From: Desulforhabdus amnigena
GTDB taxonomy: Bacteria > Desulfobacterota > Syntrophobacteria > Syntrophobacterales > Syntrophobacteraceae
Direction of reading: 5' to 3'
NCBI RefSeq assembly: GCF_027925305.1
Contig: NZ_BSDR01000001.1
Coordinates: 225,001-270,000, forward strand
Length of the DNA: 45,000 bases
Shown: piece by piece, positions 16,843-25,797 of the stretch
Position numbering within the stretch: the first letter of the stretch is position 1
How the letters are laid out: each line of letters starts with the position of its first letter
Notes under the pieces: model-generated
The model's database searches: none
The model's input: only the letters and a program-made list of their open reading frames with translations
Told to the model about the DNA's origin: nothing
Translations under genes and position numbers: made by a program

Positions 16843-18282
16843 ATGTTCAAGAAACTGTTGGTTGCAAATCGAGGGGAAATTGCTATCCGGATCATACGCT
16901 CGGCCCAGGAACTGGGTATCAAAACCGTTGCGATTTATGAGGAGACGGATAAGACTGCAATGCACATCATGAGGGCCGACGAAGCCATTTGTATTGGTTC
17001 CGGCCCACGCAAAGATTACCTCAGCATTGAGCGCATCATTCAGGCTGCACAGACCACGGGGGCCGAAGCCATTCATCCCGGCTATGGTTTTCTTGCAGAA
17101 AACCCCAATTTTTCTAAAAAATGTACCGAAGCGGGCCTTGTCTTTGTTGGACCTCCCCCCAAGGTTATTTCCGATATGGGAAGCAAGGTCGTCGCCCGAG
17201 AGATCATGGCTAAAGCGGGTATTCCAGTGATTCCCGGGACTCCGGTTTTGGATGATGGAGAAGCGGGGGAGCAGCAGGCGACGCGGTTTGCAGAGAGGTA
17301 CGGATTTCCCATCATGGTGAAGGCCGTTGCCGGAGGAGGGGGGCGTGGAATCCGGTTTTCCAACGACCTGCCCGAACTGCTCAAGAATCTGAAAATGGCT
17401 CGCTCCGAAGCCAAAATGGCCTTCGGAAACGATCAGGTCTACCTGGAAAAGAGTCTTGTGAAGCCACGACATGTGGAGGTCCAGATCCTTGCCGATGACT
17501 TTGGGAATGTGATCCATCTGGGCACACGAAACTGTTCCATTCAGAGGCGGCATCAAAAGATGATCGAGATCGCCCCTGCCAATCTTCCCAAGCTGGTCCT
17601 GAACCGCATCTGTGACACGGCCGTGCAGGCAGCCAGGGCATGTAATTATCTCAATGCCGGAACGGTGGAGTTCCTTCTGGACGAGGAAGACCGTTTTTAT
17701 TTCCTCGAAGTCAATACGCGCATCCAGGTGGAACATACTGTAACGGAAGTGATCACGGGGGTTGACCTGGTCCGGGAACAGATCCGCATCGCTTCGGGCC
17801 AGCCCCTTTCCCTGAGTCAGGAAGATGTTACATTCCGCGGAGTCGCCATCGAACTTCGGATCAACGCGGAAGATCCCAAGAACAATTTCATGGCAAGCCC
17901 AGGTGTGGTGCAGATTTATATGTCACCAGGCGGACACGGCACTCGACTGGACGGTGCGGTCTATCAGGGGTACGAAATTCCTCGCTACTACGATTCCATG
18001 CTCGTCAAGTTGACGGTTTACGGATTCACCTGGCGCGAGGCGGTGGACCGGCTTCACCGGGTGCTCAACAGTTTCGCCATCGCCGGTGTAAAAACCACTA
18101 TTCCGTATTACAAGCAGATTGTCAAAGATCCCGACTTCATTGCGCAGCGATTCGATACTTCATATATAGAAACCCACCCTCACCTTTTGGACTACCAGGA
18201 GGAAGTGCCCGAGCTGGAAAAATTGGCCAGTCTGGTCGCTGAAATAAACGCCTATGGTTATAATCCGTACGCCGAGTCCTAG
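16843..18282 (+). CDS. Biotin carboxylase subunit (AccC/PycA type)
   Basis: About 480 residues. Its N-terminus FKKLLVANRGEIAIRI is the family signature. The ATP-grasp domain carries MVKAVAGGGGRGIR (glycine-rich lid), EKSLVKPRHVEVQILAD and CSIQRRHQKMIEIAP. The catalytic part has EFLLDEEDRFYFLEVNTRIQVEHTVTE with the metal-binding Glu and Asn, and RINAEDP. It carboxylates biotin using ATP and bicarbonate. A GTG at 16831 is an alternative start; the ATG at 16843 matches homologues better. The C-terminus is about 30 residues longer than E. coli AccC and holds no biotin domain. The carboxyltransferase gene follows after 180 bp, so a two-subunit pyruvate-carboxylase-like enzyme is inferred. Confidence 0.92.
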   Translation: MFKKLLVANRGEIAIRIIRSAQELGIKTVAIYEETDKTAMHIMRADEAICIGSGPRKDYLSIERIIQAAQTTGAEAIHPGYGFLAENPNFSKKCTEAGLVFVGPPPKVISDMGSKVVAREIMAKAGIPVIPGTPVLDDGEAGEQQATRFAERYGFPIMVKAVAGGGGRGIRFSNDLPELLKNLKMARSEAKMAFGNDQVYLEKSLVKPRHVEVQILADDFGNVIHLGTRNCSIQRRHQKMIEIAPANLPKLVLNRICDTAVQAARACNYLNAGTVEFLLDEEDRFYFLEVNTRIQVEHTVTEVITGVDLVREQIRIASGQPLSLSQEDVTFRGVAIELRINAEDPKNNFMASPGVVQIYMSPGGHGTRLDGAVYQGYEIPRYYDSMLVKLTVYGFTWREAVDRLHRVLNSFAIAGVKTTIPYYKQIVKDPDFIAQRFDTSYIETHPHLLDYQEEVPELEKLASLVAEINAYGYNPYAES

Positions 18283-18462
18283 AAGCTTCCAGGCCAAAAC
18301 CGGGGGGCGGTTCGATGAGCGTGTGAAGGGGGCAAAGGGTCCCTTGAGTGACGAAGCACGGAGCCTTGACCTGCCGGTCCGGGGATGCGGTGACGGAGAA
18401 TCAACAATCCTGAAGTTCTGAAACAATGGCTGTGTGCCATGTGCAACACATAGGAGTCCAGT

Positions 18463-20124
18463 ATGGCGGAGCTTAAACGAATCACTCCTCAAATGTCCAG
18501 CCAGGAAATCCTTGATTTTCTTCGGAATACTCCCGGATATTTCATGACCAATAATGAACGGGACGTATCTCAGTCGGATTTTAAATGTCGCATCATGCCC
18601 AATACCACACTCAAGGTGGCTCCCTACAGGGATGAAACGGGATATTTCGCCTTTGAGATTTCGGGAGGGGCGTCAGTGCACGTGGATCTGCTGCGCAAGC
18701 AGATCAATCCCTTTGAGAAATTGCGCCTCGTAAGAAAAGCCATGCCCAACACGCTGTTGCAGACGGTGTGCCGCGGGCGCAATCTTTTCGGCTATCGTCC
18801 CTACCCCGACAGCACACTTCGACAGACGGTCCGGCTTTTTTCCCGGTACATAGATGTCTGGCGCATTTATGATTTTCTAAATCATGTCCCAAACTTGCAA
18901 GTGGTGGCAGAAGAGGTGAAAAATGCGGGAAAGATTTTGATGCCCTGCATTTGCTTCAGTACGGGGCCGGAACATACGGACGAGTACTATGTCGGCAAAG
19001 TGAAAGAGATCATCTCGAACATGGGGGAGGATATCATCCTCTGCATCAAGAATCATTCCGCTCTCGGCACCCCCAATAGAATCGCCAACCTGGTGGGAGC
19101 CATTCGGCATGAATTCCCCGATCTGCTGCTTGCCTATCATGGCCACAATACCGACGGCAACGATCTCGCTCGAATGGTGGCCGCCGTGTTGGAAGGCGTC
19201 AAGATCGTAGAAGTTTCGGATCACGGCTTCGGCGGCATCTACAGCCAAGCTCCGGCTCTGAGTTTCATCCAGATTTTGAACGACTATGGTTTCAGTGCTC
19301 CGGGCTTCAAGATCCAGCCCCTGGTGGACGCTTCCGATATTTTGAGGCGGGAGCGTCGCGTCTATGAACAGTTTGAAAGTCCGTACCGGGGATTCGATCC
19401 CACGGTCAAGCGCCACAAACTGGCGGGAGGTGCGGCGAACATCGCTTTCGAACAGGCGGAAAAACTCGGGCTTATCGAACGGATACATGAGGTTCTGAGC
19501 GATCTTGTGCAGGTCAATCGCGAACTGGGGAACATCTGGTCGGTGACCCCCGGAAGTCAGATCTTCTGGACCACGGCGGTGAACAATGTTCTTCACGGCC
19601 GCTACTGCAAGCCCTCGGACGATTTGAAGCGCCTTCTTCTGGGCCGTTATGGACCTTTTCCCTTTTATGACCCACCGGCATGGATTTACAAGAAGGTTCT
19701 CGAGAGTAACCGGACGGATGGAAAGAACTGGAAGCAGATTCTCAAGGAGGAGGGCGGCATCAGGAAACTTCCCGATGAAGACTTCAATGAGAAAAGAGGT
19801 CAACTTGAGATGAAGCTGAAGCGTCCCGTAACAGACGAAGAGGTATGCCTTTATCTTCAGTTTCCACGGGATGCCCTGGAATACTTTGTCTTTGAAGAAC
19901 GGTTCGGGAAGACCTGGCTCCTCCCCCCTGAAGTCTGGTTCCGGCGAAAGAAATTCGAGGATGGGGAGCGCATCAACATTCCCGACTACGATGGAAAAAC
20001 GCATTCCATAGACATCGTTTCCACCCGCCGTGTAGGAGATTCCGTGCAGACTTCGCTTCTGGTGGATTACCATTTTCAAACTTACAGCACCCCCATCCGC
20101 AATAAGAAGGCCGGGGGGCACTGA
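18463..20124 (+). CDS. Divergent pyruvate carboxylase subunit B-like carboxyltransferase without biotin domain
   Basis: 553 residues. The carboxyltransferase barrel and the following domain of PycB/OadA are recognisable: FEISGGASVHV (62-74), LLQTVCRGRNLFGYRPYPD (98-116), RIYDFLN (134-140), the Lys of CIKNHSALGTP (Lys196, equivalent to the carbamylated Lys) and the metal pair in YHGHNTDG (His226, His228). The C-terminal half has GGAANIAFEQAEKLGL and VTPGSQI. It departs from the family in two ways. The N-terminal DTTLRDAHQS metal/substrate motif is reduced to NTTLKVAPYRD, and the protein stops before any biotinyl (AMKM) domain. A good AGGAG site marks the start. It probably works with the upstream biotin carboxylase and a carrier encoded elsewhere; substrate unknown. 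Confidence 0.8.
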   Translation: MAELKRITPQMSSQEILDFLRNTPGYFMTNNERDVSQSDFKCRIMPNTTLKVAPYRDETGYFAFEISGGASVHVDLLRKQINPFEKLRLVRKAMPNTLLQTVCRGRNLFGYRPYPDSTLRQTVRLFSRYIDVWRIYDFLNHVPNLQVVAEEVKNAGKILMPCICFSTGPEHTDEYYVGKVKEIISNMGEDIILCIKNHSALGTPNRIANLVGAIRHEFPDLLLAYHGHNTDGNDLARMVAAVLEGVKIVEVSDHGFGGIYSQAPALSFIQILNDYGFSAPGFKIQPLVDASDILRRERRVYEQFESPYRGFDPTVKRHKLAGGAANIAFEQAEKLGLIERIHEVLSDLVQVNRELGNIWSVTPGSQIFWTTAVNNVLHGRYCKPSDDLKRLLLGRYGPFPFYDPPAWIYKKVLESNRTDGKNWKQILKEEGGIRKLPDEDFNEKRGQLEMKLKRPVTDEEVCLYLQFPRDALEYFVFEERFGKTWLLPPEVWFRRKKFEDGERINIPDYDGKTHSIDIVSTRRVGDSVQTSLLVDYHFQTYSTPIRNKKAGGH

Positions 20125-20177
20125 TGGGCCGCGTCATTGCGATCTTGAGTATTTAGTTCATCGATTGCGTCTTTATT

Positions 20178-20241
20178 CCAGCCCCCCACAGGTGTTTCAC
20201 GCAGCATATCGCAGCCGTGAGCCCTTCTGGGGGGTTCTGTT
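20178..20241 (+). terminator. Possible terminator after the carboxyltransferase gene
   Basis: AGCCCCCCA at 20178 pairs with TGGGGGGTT at 20227-20235, followed by CTGTTTT. The loop of about 40 bases contains a weaker nested hairpin. Moderate support. Confidence 0.45.
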
Positions 20242-20307
20242 TTGATGGAGAAATCTGCTGATGCCCAAATGCCGGCTTCTCGGAGTTCACTGAAGGAGTG
20301 CAATTCC

Positions 20308-21192
20308 ATGGATGAACTGCTGGATCTTTTTTCGAGTTATCTGTCGGTGGAAAGAGGATTGAGCGCCAACACGCTGAGCGCGTACAACAGTGATCTTCAG
20401 GAATGGATCCAATATCTCAAAGACCATGAGATCACGCGGTTCGATGACGTTTCCCGCGAACAGATTCTCGGATATCTGGAATGGCTTGGGGCAAGGCTTT
20501 CTCACAGGAGCAGGAGCAGGCGGCTGGCGGCGATTCGGTCCTTTTTCCGCTATCTTGAAAGGACGGGACGCATGAAGAAAAATCCCGCAGCGCGCATACA
20601 GTTCCCCAGGTTCAACGCCAAGCTCCCCAAGGTTCTTTCGGCGGCTGAAGTGGAGGCTCTCTTGAATCAGCCCGACATCAGTCAGCCCCTGGGACAAAGA
20701 GACAAGGCGTTCCTGGAGCTGTTTTATGCAACGGGTCTTCGGGTTAGCGAACTGACGGACCTGCAGCTTCAACAGATCCATTTCGATGCAGGGTACCTTG
20801 TAGTGCGAGGCAAGGGAGACAAGGAACGGCTGGTTCCCATGGGGGAATGGGCAGCCGAGGCTCTCACGACTTATCTTCGAGAGGGGCGCCCCAGACTTCT
20901 CAAAAAAGGTTTCAGCCAGGAAGTGTTTCTGAACCATCATGGCGGGAAGCTTTCGCGTCAGGGAGTCTGGAAGATCATGAAAAGCTATGCGGTGCAGGCT
21001 GGAATTCAGCAAAATCTCACTCCCCACATGCTGCGTCATTCCTTCGCAACCCATTTGCTTGAAAACGGCGTGGACCTCAGGTCCTTGCAGACCATGCTGG
21101 GGCACGTGGATATCTCCACGACGCAAATCTATACGCATGTGGCGCGAGCGAGATTGAAAGAGATACACGAAAAATATCATCCCCGTTCCTGA
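20308..21192 (+). CDS. xerD: Tyrosine site-specific recombinase XerD
   Basis: 294 residues from the chosen start, the size of XerC/XerD. The N-terminal SAM-like core-binding domain (1-95) is followed by the catalytic domain with all active-site residues: Arg145 (ATGLRVSEL), Lys172 (GKGDKER), His240 and Arg243 (HMLRHSFATHLL), His266 (LGHVDISTTQIY) and nucleophile Tyr275. It resolves chromosome dimers at dif with a XerC partner. The start at 20308 follows GAAGGAG; an ATG 22 codons upstream lacks a good site and adds a non-conserved tail. The gene lies in a housekeeping context with no dif site or mobile element beside it, so an integron or phage integrase role is unlikely. XerD rather than XerC is judged from the sequence pattern only. 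Confidence 0.9.
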   Translation: MDELLDLFSSYLSVERGLSANTLSAYNSDLQEWIQYLKDHEITRFDDVSREQILGYLEWLGARLSHRSRSRRLAAIRSFFRYLERTGRMKKNPAARIQFPRFNAKLPKVLSAAEVEALLNQPDISQPLGQRDKAFLELFYATGLRVSELTDLQLQQIHFDAGYLVVRGKGDKERLVPMGEWAAEALTTYLREGRPRLLKKGFSQEVFLNHHGGKLSRQGVWKIMKSYAVQAGIQQNLTPHMLRHSFATHLLENGVDLRSLQTMLGHVDISTTQIYTHVARARLKEIHEKYHPRS

Positions 21193-21204
21193 CAGGAAAT
21201 GTCC

Positions 21205-23889
21205 ATGGAAGTTGTCACCACCCACATCAATGCCGATTTCGACGCCATGGCCTCCATGATTGCGGCCAAGAAGCTGTATCCTGAAGCGATTCTCGTCTTT
21301 CCCGGATCGCAGGAACGCACTCTTCGCGAATTCTTTATAAAGTCGGCGGTCTATATTTACGACTTCAAGCGCCTGCGCGATGTGGATCTCAAACAGGTCC
21401 ACCGGCTGATTCTCGTGGATACCCGCCAGCTCTCGCGCATCGGCAAGTTTGAAGAAATCATCCATCGCCCCGAAGTTGAAATTCACGTATACGATCATCA
21501 CCCGGATACTTCGGAAGATGTCAAAGGACACGTATCCGTGGTCAAACCCGTGGGGGCGACGGTCACGATTCTCACGCAGCTCATCCGGGAACGGGGGATC
21601 GAATTGACCCCGGAGGAAGCCACGATTTTATGCCTCGGAATTTATGAGGATACGGGATCATTCACCTTCAATTCCACGACCCCTGAAGATTTCGAAGCGG
21701 CGGCCTACCTGCGCCGCCAGGGAGCGGACCTCAATGTGGTCTCGGATATGGTCACACAGGAACTGACCGCGGAGCAGATCGGCATTCTGAACGAGCTCAT
21801 TCTTTCGGCACGCACCTATGACATTCAGGGGATCGAAGTCTGCATCGCCACCGTTTCGGTGGACAAGTACGTGGGGGATTTTGCGCTGCTGGTTCATAAA
21901 CTCAAAGATATTCATAACCTGGATGTGGTTTTCGCCCTGGGGCGCATGGAGGATCGTATTTATCTCGTGGCCCGCAGCCGGATTCCCGAGGTCGATGTAG
22001 GACTCATTGCCTCTCACTTCGGCGGAGGAGGGCACACGACGGCTGCATCGGCCACGATTCGGGATTTGACGTTATTCCAGGCCGAAGACAGGCTTCTCGA
22101 GGTGTTGAAGAGCAGTATAACGCCCTTTCCCATGGCGGAGAACCTCATGAGCAGTCCGGTGGTCTATGTCGAGGCGGATGCTTCCATCAAAGAAGCCGAG
22201 CAAATCATGGTCCGTTACAACATCAACTCCATGCCCGTCATGGAAAACGGTGTCATTGTGGGCCTGATTACCCGCCAGATCCTGGAAAAGGCCATCTTTC
22301 ACAAGCTCGTGGAACACACCGTGCGTGAATTCATGAGCTCGGACTTTGTCACCGTCGGCCTTCATGCCACACTTCTCGAAATCCAGACCTACCTGGTGGA
22401 ACATCAGCAACGGATTTTGCCCGTCATCGACGACGGCAAAGTGGTCGGGGTGATTACCCGTCGGGATCTCCTCAATTTTCTCGTTACGGACCATTCCAAC
22501 AAGCCGCAGACTCTTGCCGATGCTTTGAATCCGGCGCAATGGCCGAAGAAAAAGAGCATTCACAGCGTGGTGATGGAACAGTTGCCCGGCGAGGTTATTG
22601 CGATTCTAAAGGATCTGGGGAAGCTGGCCGACCGGCTTCACTACAAGGCGTATGCCGTTGGTGGATTCGTTCGGGATCTCCTTTTGCGGCGCCCGAACCT
22701 GGATATCGATATTGTGGTGGAGGGAGACGGCATCGAATTTGCCAAAGAGTTCGCTGCAAGCCATGGCATTCGAGCCCGGTGTCATAAGAAGTTCAATACG
22801 GCGGTGCTCATTTTTTCCGATAAATTGAAGGTGGATGTGGCTTCCGCACGGTTTGAATATTATCAGTATCCTGCGGCGCTTCCCATCGTGGAGTTCAGTT
22901 CTCTTAAAATGGACCTATATCGACGGGATTTTACCATCAACACGCTGGCGCTCACTCTGAACCCCGATGACTTTGGGCAACTGATCGATTTTTTCGGTGG
23001 TCAAAGAGATCTGAAGGACAAAATCATTCGGGTTCTGCACAACCTCAGCTTTGTGGAAGATCCGACACGGATCATGCGTGCGATTCGGTTTGAACAACGG
23101 TTCAACTTCAAGATCGGCAAGCAGACGGCTACACTCATGAAAAACGCCGTTCGCATGGGATTGATTCAAAAACTTGGAGGGCGGCGCTTTTTTCATGAAA
23201 TCGATTTGATACTCATGGAGGAGAACCCCGTACCCGCGGTCCGCAGGATGGACGAATATGGAGTTCTGGGCCTGCTTGCTTCCGGCATGCGATTTGACAC
23301 CAGGATGGAAGAACTCTTCAATCGCATTCGAAATATGATTTCGTGGTACAGACTGAGCTTTCTCGACGAACCACTGGAAGGATCCTGGGTATATTTTCTG
23401 GGGCTCTTATCCGGTTTGCACCGCAATGATTTGGAAAAGGTATGGAACCGCCTTGAAATGACGGAAAACCAAAGAGAGAGAATGCTCTGGACCTACGGGC
23501 AGGTGGAATCCCTTCTGAGGGGGTTTTTCCAGTTGCCTGAACACCGTCCGAGTGATATCTATCGAACTTTACAGCCATTTAAGCCCGAAGAGCTCCTGTT
23601 CATGATGGCCAGGACGGAACGGGAAGAGGTCCGCAAAGCCATCAGTCACTACTTCCACCGCTACCGGCGCGTTCGCACGGAATTGAAGGGCAAGGACCTC
23701 AAGGCGATGGGAGTCCCCCCCGGGCCGATTTACAGGATCATTTTGGATGAACTTATCGATGCGCATCTCAATGGAGAAGTGAAAAGTCTGCAGGACGAGT
23801 GGGGCTATTTGAAGGTGCATCATCCGGAAATTTTTGAAAATGCAGAAAAAAATATGTCTTCCGGGATGTCTTTTTCCGAGGGTGTTTGA
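21205..23889 (+). CDS. DHH phosphoesterase - CBS - tRNA nucleotidyltransferase fusion protein
   Basis: About 894 residues in four parts. 1-310 is a DHH/DHHA1 unit (THINADFDAMASM, VDTRQLSR, YDHHPDT, GGGGHTTAASATI). 315-430 is a pair of CBS domains (MSSPVVYVEADASIKEAEQIM, MSSDFVTVGLHATL), which usually bind adenine nucleotides. 470-620 is a class II nucleotidyltransferase head with VGGFVRDLLL and DIDIVVEGDG (the two catalytic Asp) and RRDFTINTLA. The rest is the poly(A)-polymerase/CCA-adding tail with EDPTRIMRAIRFEQRF. Such fusions are typical of Deltaproteobacteria, where A-adding tRNA enzymes belong to this group. It starts 12 bp after xerD; the second ATG (21205) has the better GGA spacing. 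Confidence 0.9.
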   Translation: MEVVTTHINADFDAMASMIAAKKLYPEAILVFPGSQERTLREFFIKSAVYIYDFKRLRDVDLKQVHRLILVDTRQLSRIGKFEEIIHRPEVEIHVYDHHPDTSEDVKGHVSVVKPVGATVTILTQLIRERGIELTPEEATILCLGIYEDTGSFTFNSTTPEDFEAAAYLRRQGADLNVVSDMVTQELTAEQIGILNELILSARTYDIQGIEVCIATVSVDKYVGDFALLVHKLKDIHNLDVVFALGRMEDRIYLVARSRIPEVDVGLIASHFGGGGHTTAASATIRDLTLFQAEDRLLEVLKSSITPFPMAENLMSSPVVYVEADASIKEAEQIMVRYNINSMPVMENGVIVGLITRQILEKAIFHKLVEHTVREFMSSDFVTVGLHATLLEIQTYLVEHQQRILPVIDDGKVVGVITRRDLLNFLVTDHSNKPQTLADALNPAQWPKKKSIHSVVMEQLPGEVIAILKDLGKLADRLHYKAYAVGGFVRDLLLRRPNLDIDIVVEGDGIEFAKEFAASHGIRARCHKKFNTAVLIFSDKLKVDVASARFEYYQYPAALPIVEFSSLKMDLYRRDFTINTLALTLNPDDFGQLIDFFGGQRDLKDKIIRVLHNLSFVEDPTRIMRAIRFEQRFNFKIGKQTATLMKNAVRMGLIQKLGGRRFFHEIDLILMEENPVPAVRRMDEYGVLGLLASGMRFDTRMEELFNRIRNMISWYRLSFLDEPLEGSWVYFLGLLSGLHRNDLEKVWNRLEMTENQRERMLWTYGQVESLLRGFFQLPEHRPSDIYRTLQPFKPEELLFMMARTEREEVRKAISHYFHRYRRVRTELKGKDLKAMGVPPGPIYRIILDELIDAHLNGEVKSLQDEWGYLKVHHPEIFENAEKNMSSGMSFSEGV

Positions 23890-23902
23890 AAGATGGTTCT
23901 TA

Positions 23903-24033
23903 AGGGAGTGAGTCGCTCTTGAAATCCTCATTTACCACGGAGGCACAGGGATCACAGAGGAATTCCAAAATCTTCTCCATGCCCTCCGTGTCTCCGTGGT
24001 GAATGACGGGATATTGGAATCCGCCATCTCCCT
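23903..24033. repeat. Palindromic GGGAG-ended dispersed repeat, copy B
   Basis: Same orientation and ends as the copy at 8847-8988 (AGGGAGTGAGTCGCTCTTG to CCGCCATCTCCCT). The interior is about 10 bp shorter. It separates the fusion gene from the site-2 protease gene. Confidence 0.8.
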
Positions 24034-24071
24034 GAAATGACAAACGGCGAATCGAGGATCGAAAAAAATAT

Positions 24072-24725
24072 ATGGTAGGCAATATAATAGCAGATGCAAT
24101 TCTTTACGCTGTCCCCTTGCTCTTTGCGGTGATCCTCCATGAGGTGGCTCATGGCTGGGTTGCCGAAAAACGGGGAGATCCCACCGCCCGAATGATGGGG
24201 CGCATCACACTCAATCCCATTTCCCATATTGATCTGGTGGGCACGGTGATTCTTCCCCTCATTCTGCTGGTTACCAAATCCCCCTTCCTCTTCGGGTGGG
24301 CCAAGCCGGTCCCCGTCAACTTTGCAAACCTGAAGGGGGGACGCCGGGATATGGCCTTGGTTTCCCTGGCCGGGCCCATGACGAACTTTCTTTTGGCCTG
24401 TATCAGCGCCCTGGTCTTTCGCAGCATTCAGGGCGGCCATATTGCAGCCCCGGGACAGTTGGATTGGGTTCTGGTGCCGCTTCGGCACATGACCCTCATA
24501 TCCGTAGAGTTCAATCTCGTTTTGATGGTGATCAATCTGATGCCCATTCCACCCCTGGATGGGGGGCATATCCTGATGGGAGTCCTTCCCTATTCCCTGG
24601 CCTCTAAACTGGAAAGCATGGAACGCTACGGGTTGTTGATCGTTTTGCTGCTGATCGGTACGGGGCTTTGGGGGTATGTCGTGCGCCCTGTTGTCTATAC
24701 TTTTGTGCGGCTTTTTCTCTATTGA
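24072..24725 (+). CDS. Site-2 protease family (M50) intramembrane metalloprotease
   Basis: 217 residues with about six membrane segments. The zinc motif HEVAH is at residues 23-27 in the first helix, and the third ligand region NLMPIPPLDGGHIL lies near 155-168. There is no PDZ domain and no CBS domain, so it is the short M50 subtype found beside trpS and segregation genes in many bacteria. It probably cleaves a membrane protein within the bilayer; the substrate is unknown. The start ATG has only a weak upstream GAGGA. trpS follows after 43 bp in what appears to be one operon with the pseudouridine synthase and TPR genes. Confidence 0.9.
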   Translation: MVGNIIADAILYAVPLLFAVILHEVAHGWVAEKRGDPTARMMGRITLNPISHIDLVGTVILPLILLVTKSPFLFGWAKPVPVNFANLKGGRRDMALVSLAGPMTNFLLACISALVFRSIQGGHIAAPGQLDWVLVPLRHMTLISVEFNLVLMVINLMPIPPLDGGHILMGVLPYSLASKLESMERYGLLIVLLLIGTGLWGYVVRPVVYTFVRLFLY

Positions 24726-24768
24726 TCCGATACGGTAGGAACGGGAAGGGAGTGAAGAATTTATCTCG

Positions 24769-25797
24769 ATGATACAGCGAAAGCGAATTCTCAGCGGTAT
24801 GCGCCCCACGGGACGTCTGCATTTGGGGAACCTCCATGGTGCCCTCGATAACTGGGTCCAGCTTCAAAAGCAGTACGAATGCTTTTTTTTTGTTGCGGAC
24901 TGGCATGCTCTGACAACCGATTACGCATCTTCCAGCCGGATAAGGCAGAACATATGGAATATGATTTTGGACTGGCTCAGTGTGGGGCTGGATCCGCAGC
25001 AGTGCACTTTTTTCATTCAGTCGGATATAAAAGAACATGCGGAGCTTTCTCTGCTCTTGGGAATGATTACTCCTCTGCCCTGGCTCGAGCGGAACCCCAC
25101 CTACAAGGAACATCTGCAGCAAATGGATCAAAAAGACCTCTCGACCTATGGTTTTCTGGGCTATCCCGTGTTGCAGGCGGCGGACATCATCATGTACAAA
25201 GCCAATGGAGTCCCTGTGGGGAAGGATCAATTGCTCCATGTGGAATTCACCAGAGAGATCGCTCGGCGCTTCAATTTCATCTATCAGCGGGAAGTCTTCC
25301 CCATTCCGGACCCTCTTCTGACGGAGGTGCCGGTGTTGCCGGGGCTTGACGGGCGGAAAATGAGTAAAAGCTACGGAAACTGCATCTACATTACAGAATC
25401 GGCGGAGAGTATCAGCGAGAAAATAGCTAAGATGATGACCGACCCTCAGCGCGTTCGCCGCACTGATCGGGGAAATCCGGAGCTTTCCCCGGTATTTGCT
25501 TACCACAGACTCTATTCGCCTCCGGAGGAAGTTGCCGATGTGGCCGAAGGGTGCCGAACCGCGAGGATCGGATGTGTTGAATGCAAAAAGCGTTTGACGC
25601 AGAATGTGTTGGCAAGATTGGGTCCGATTCGGGAAAAGAGATTGCGGCTCGAGGGCCAACCTCATGTGGTGCGGGAGATCCTTGAAGCAGGGAGGGAGGT
25701 GGCCGGAAGAGAAGCGGGCCGGACAATGGTCGAAGTGCGGGAAGCCATCGGTTTGAGTATGAATCCGGAGTGCCGGGTTGAGGAAAGAAAGAATTGA
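24769..25797 (+). CDS. trpS: Tryptophanyl-tRNA synthetase
   Basis: 342 residues, normal for bacterial TrpRS. The class I signatures are present: the HIGH-type motif RPTGRLHLGNLHGAL near residue 12 and KMSKS at about 196-200 (GRKMSKSYGN). The Trp-binding region YPVLQAADI is also present. It charges tRNA-Trp with tryptophan using ATP; that tRNA gene is in the same window at 15755. The start has a GGGAG site about 20 bases upstream, rather far. Its stop overlaps the start of the next gene by 4 bases, so translation of the two is coupled. Confidence 0.96.
   Translation: MIQRKRILSGMRPTGRLHLGNLHGALDNWVQLQKQYECFFFVADWHALTTDYASSSRIRQNIWNMILDWLSVGLDPQQCTFFIQSDIKEHAELSLLLGMITPLPWLERNPTYKEHLQQMDQKDLSTYGFLGYPVLQAADIIMYKANGVPVGKDQLLHVEFTREIARRFNFIYQREVFPIPDPLLTEVPVLPGLDGRKMSKSYGNCIYITESAESISEKIAKMMTDPQRVRRTDRGNPELSPVFAYHRLYSPPEEVADVAEGCRTARIGCVECKKRLTQNVLARLGPIREKRLRLEGQPHVVREILEAGREVAGREAGRTMVEVREAIGLSMNPECRVEERKN

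Noticed and set aside
16630-17736. 368-residue frame opposite the biotin carboxylase
   Set aside because: It is a shadow frame; the plus strand carries all ATP-grasp motifs.
20308-21192. The tyrosine recombinase as an integron or phage integrase
   Set aside because: Its length and motif order are those of XerD, it sits in a housekeeping operon, and it lacks the extra IntI segment; it is over 10 kb from the attC-like sites.
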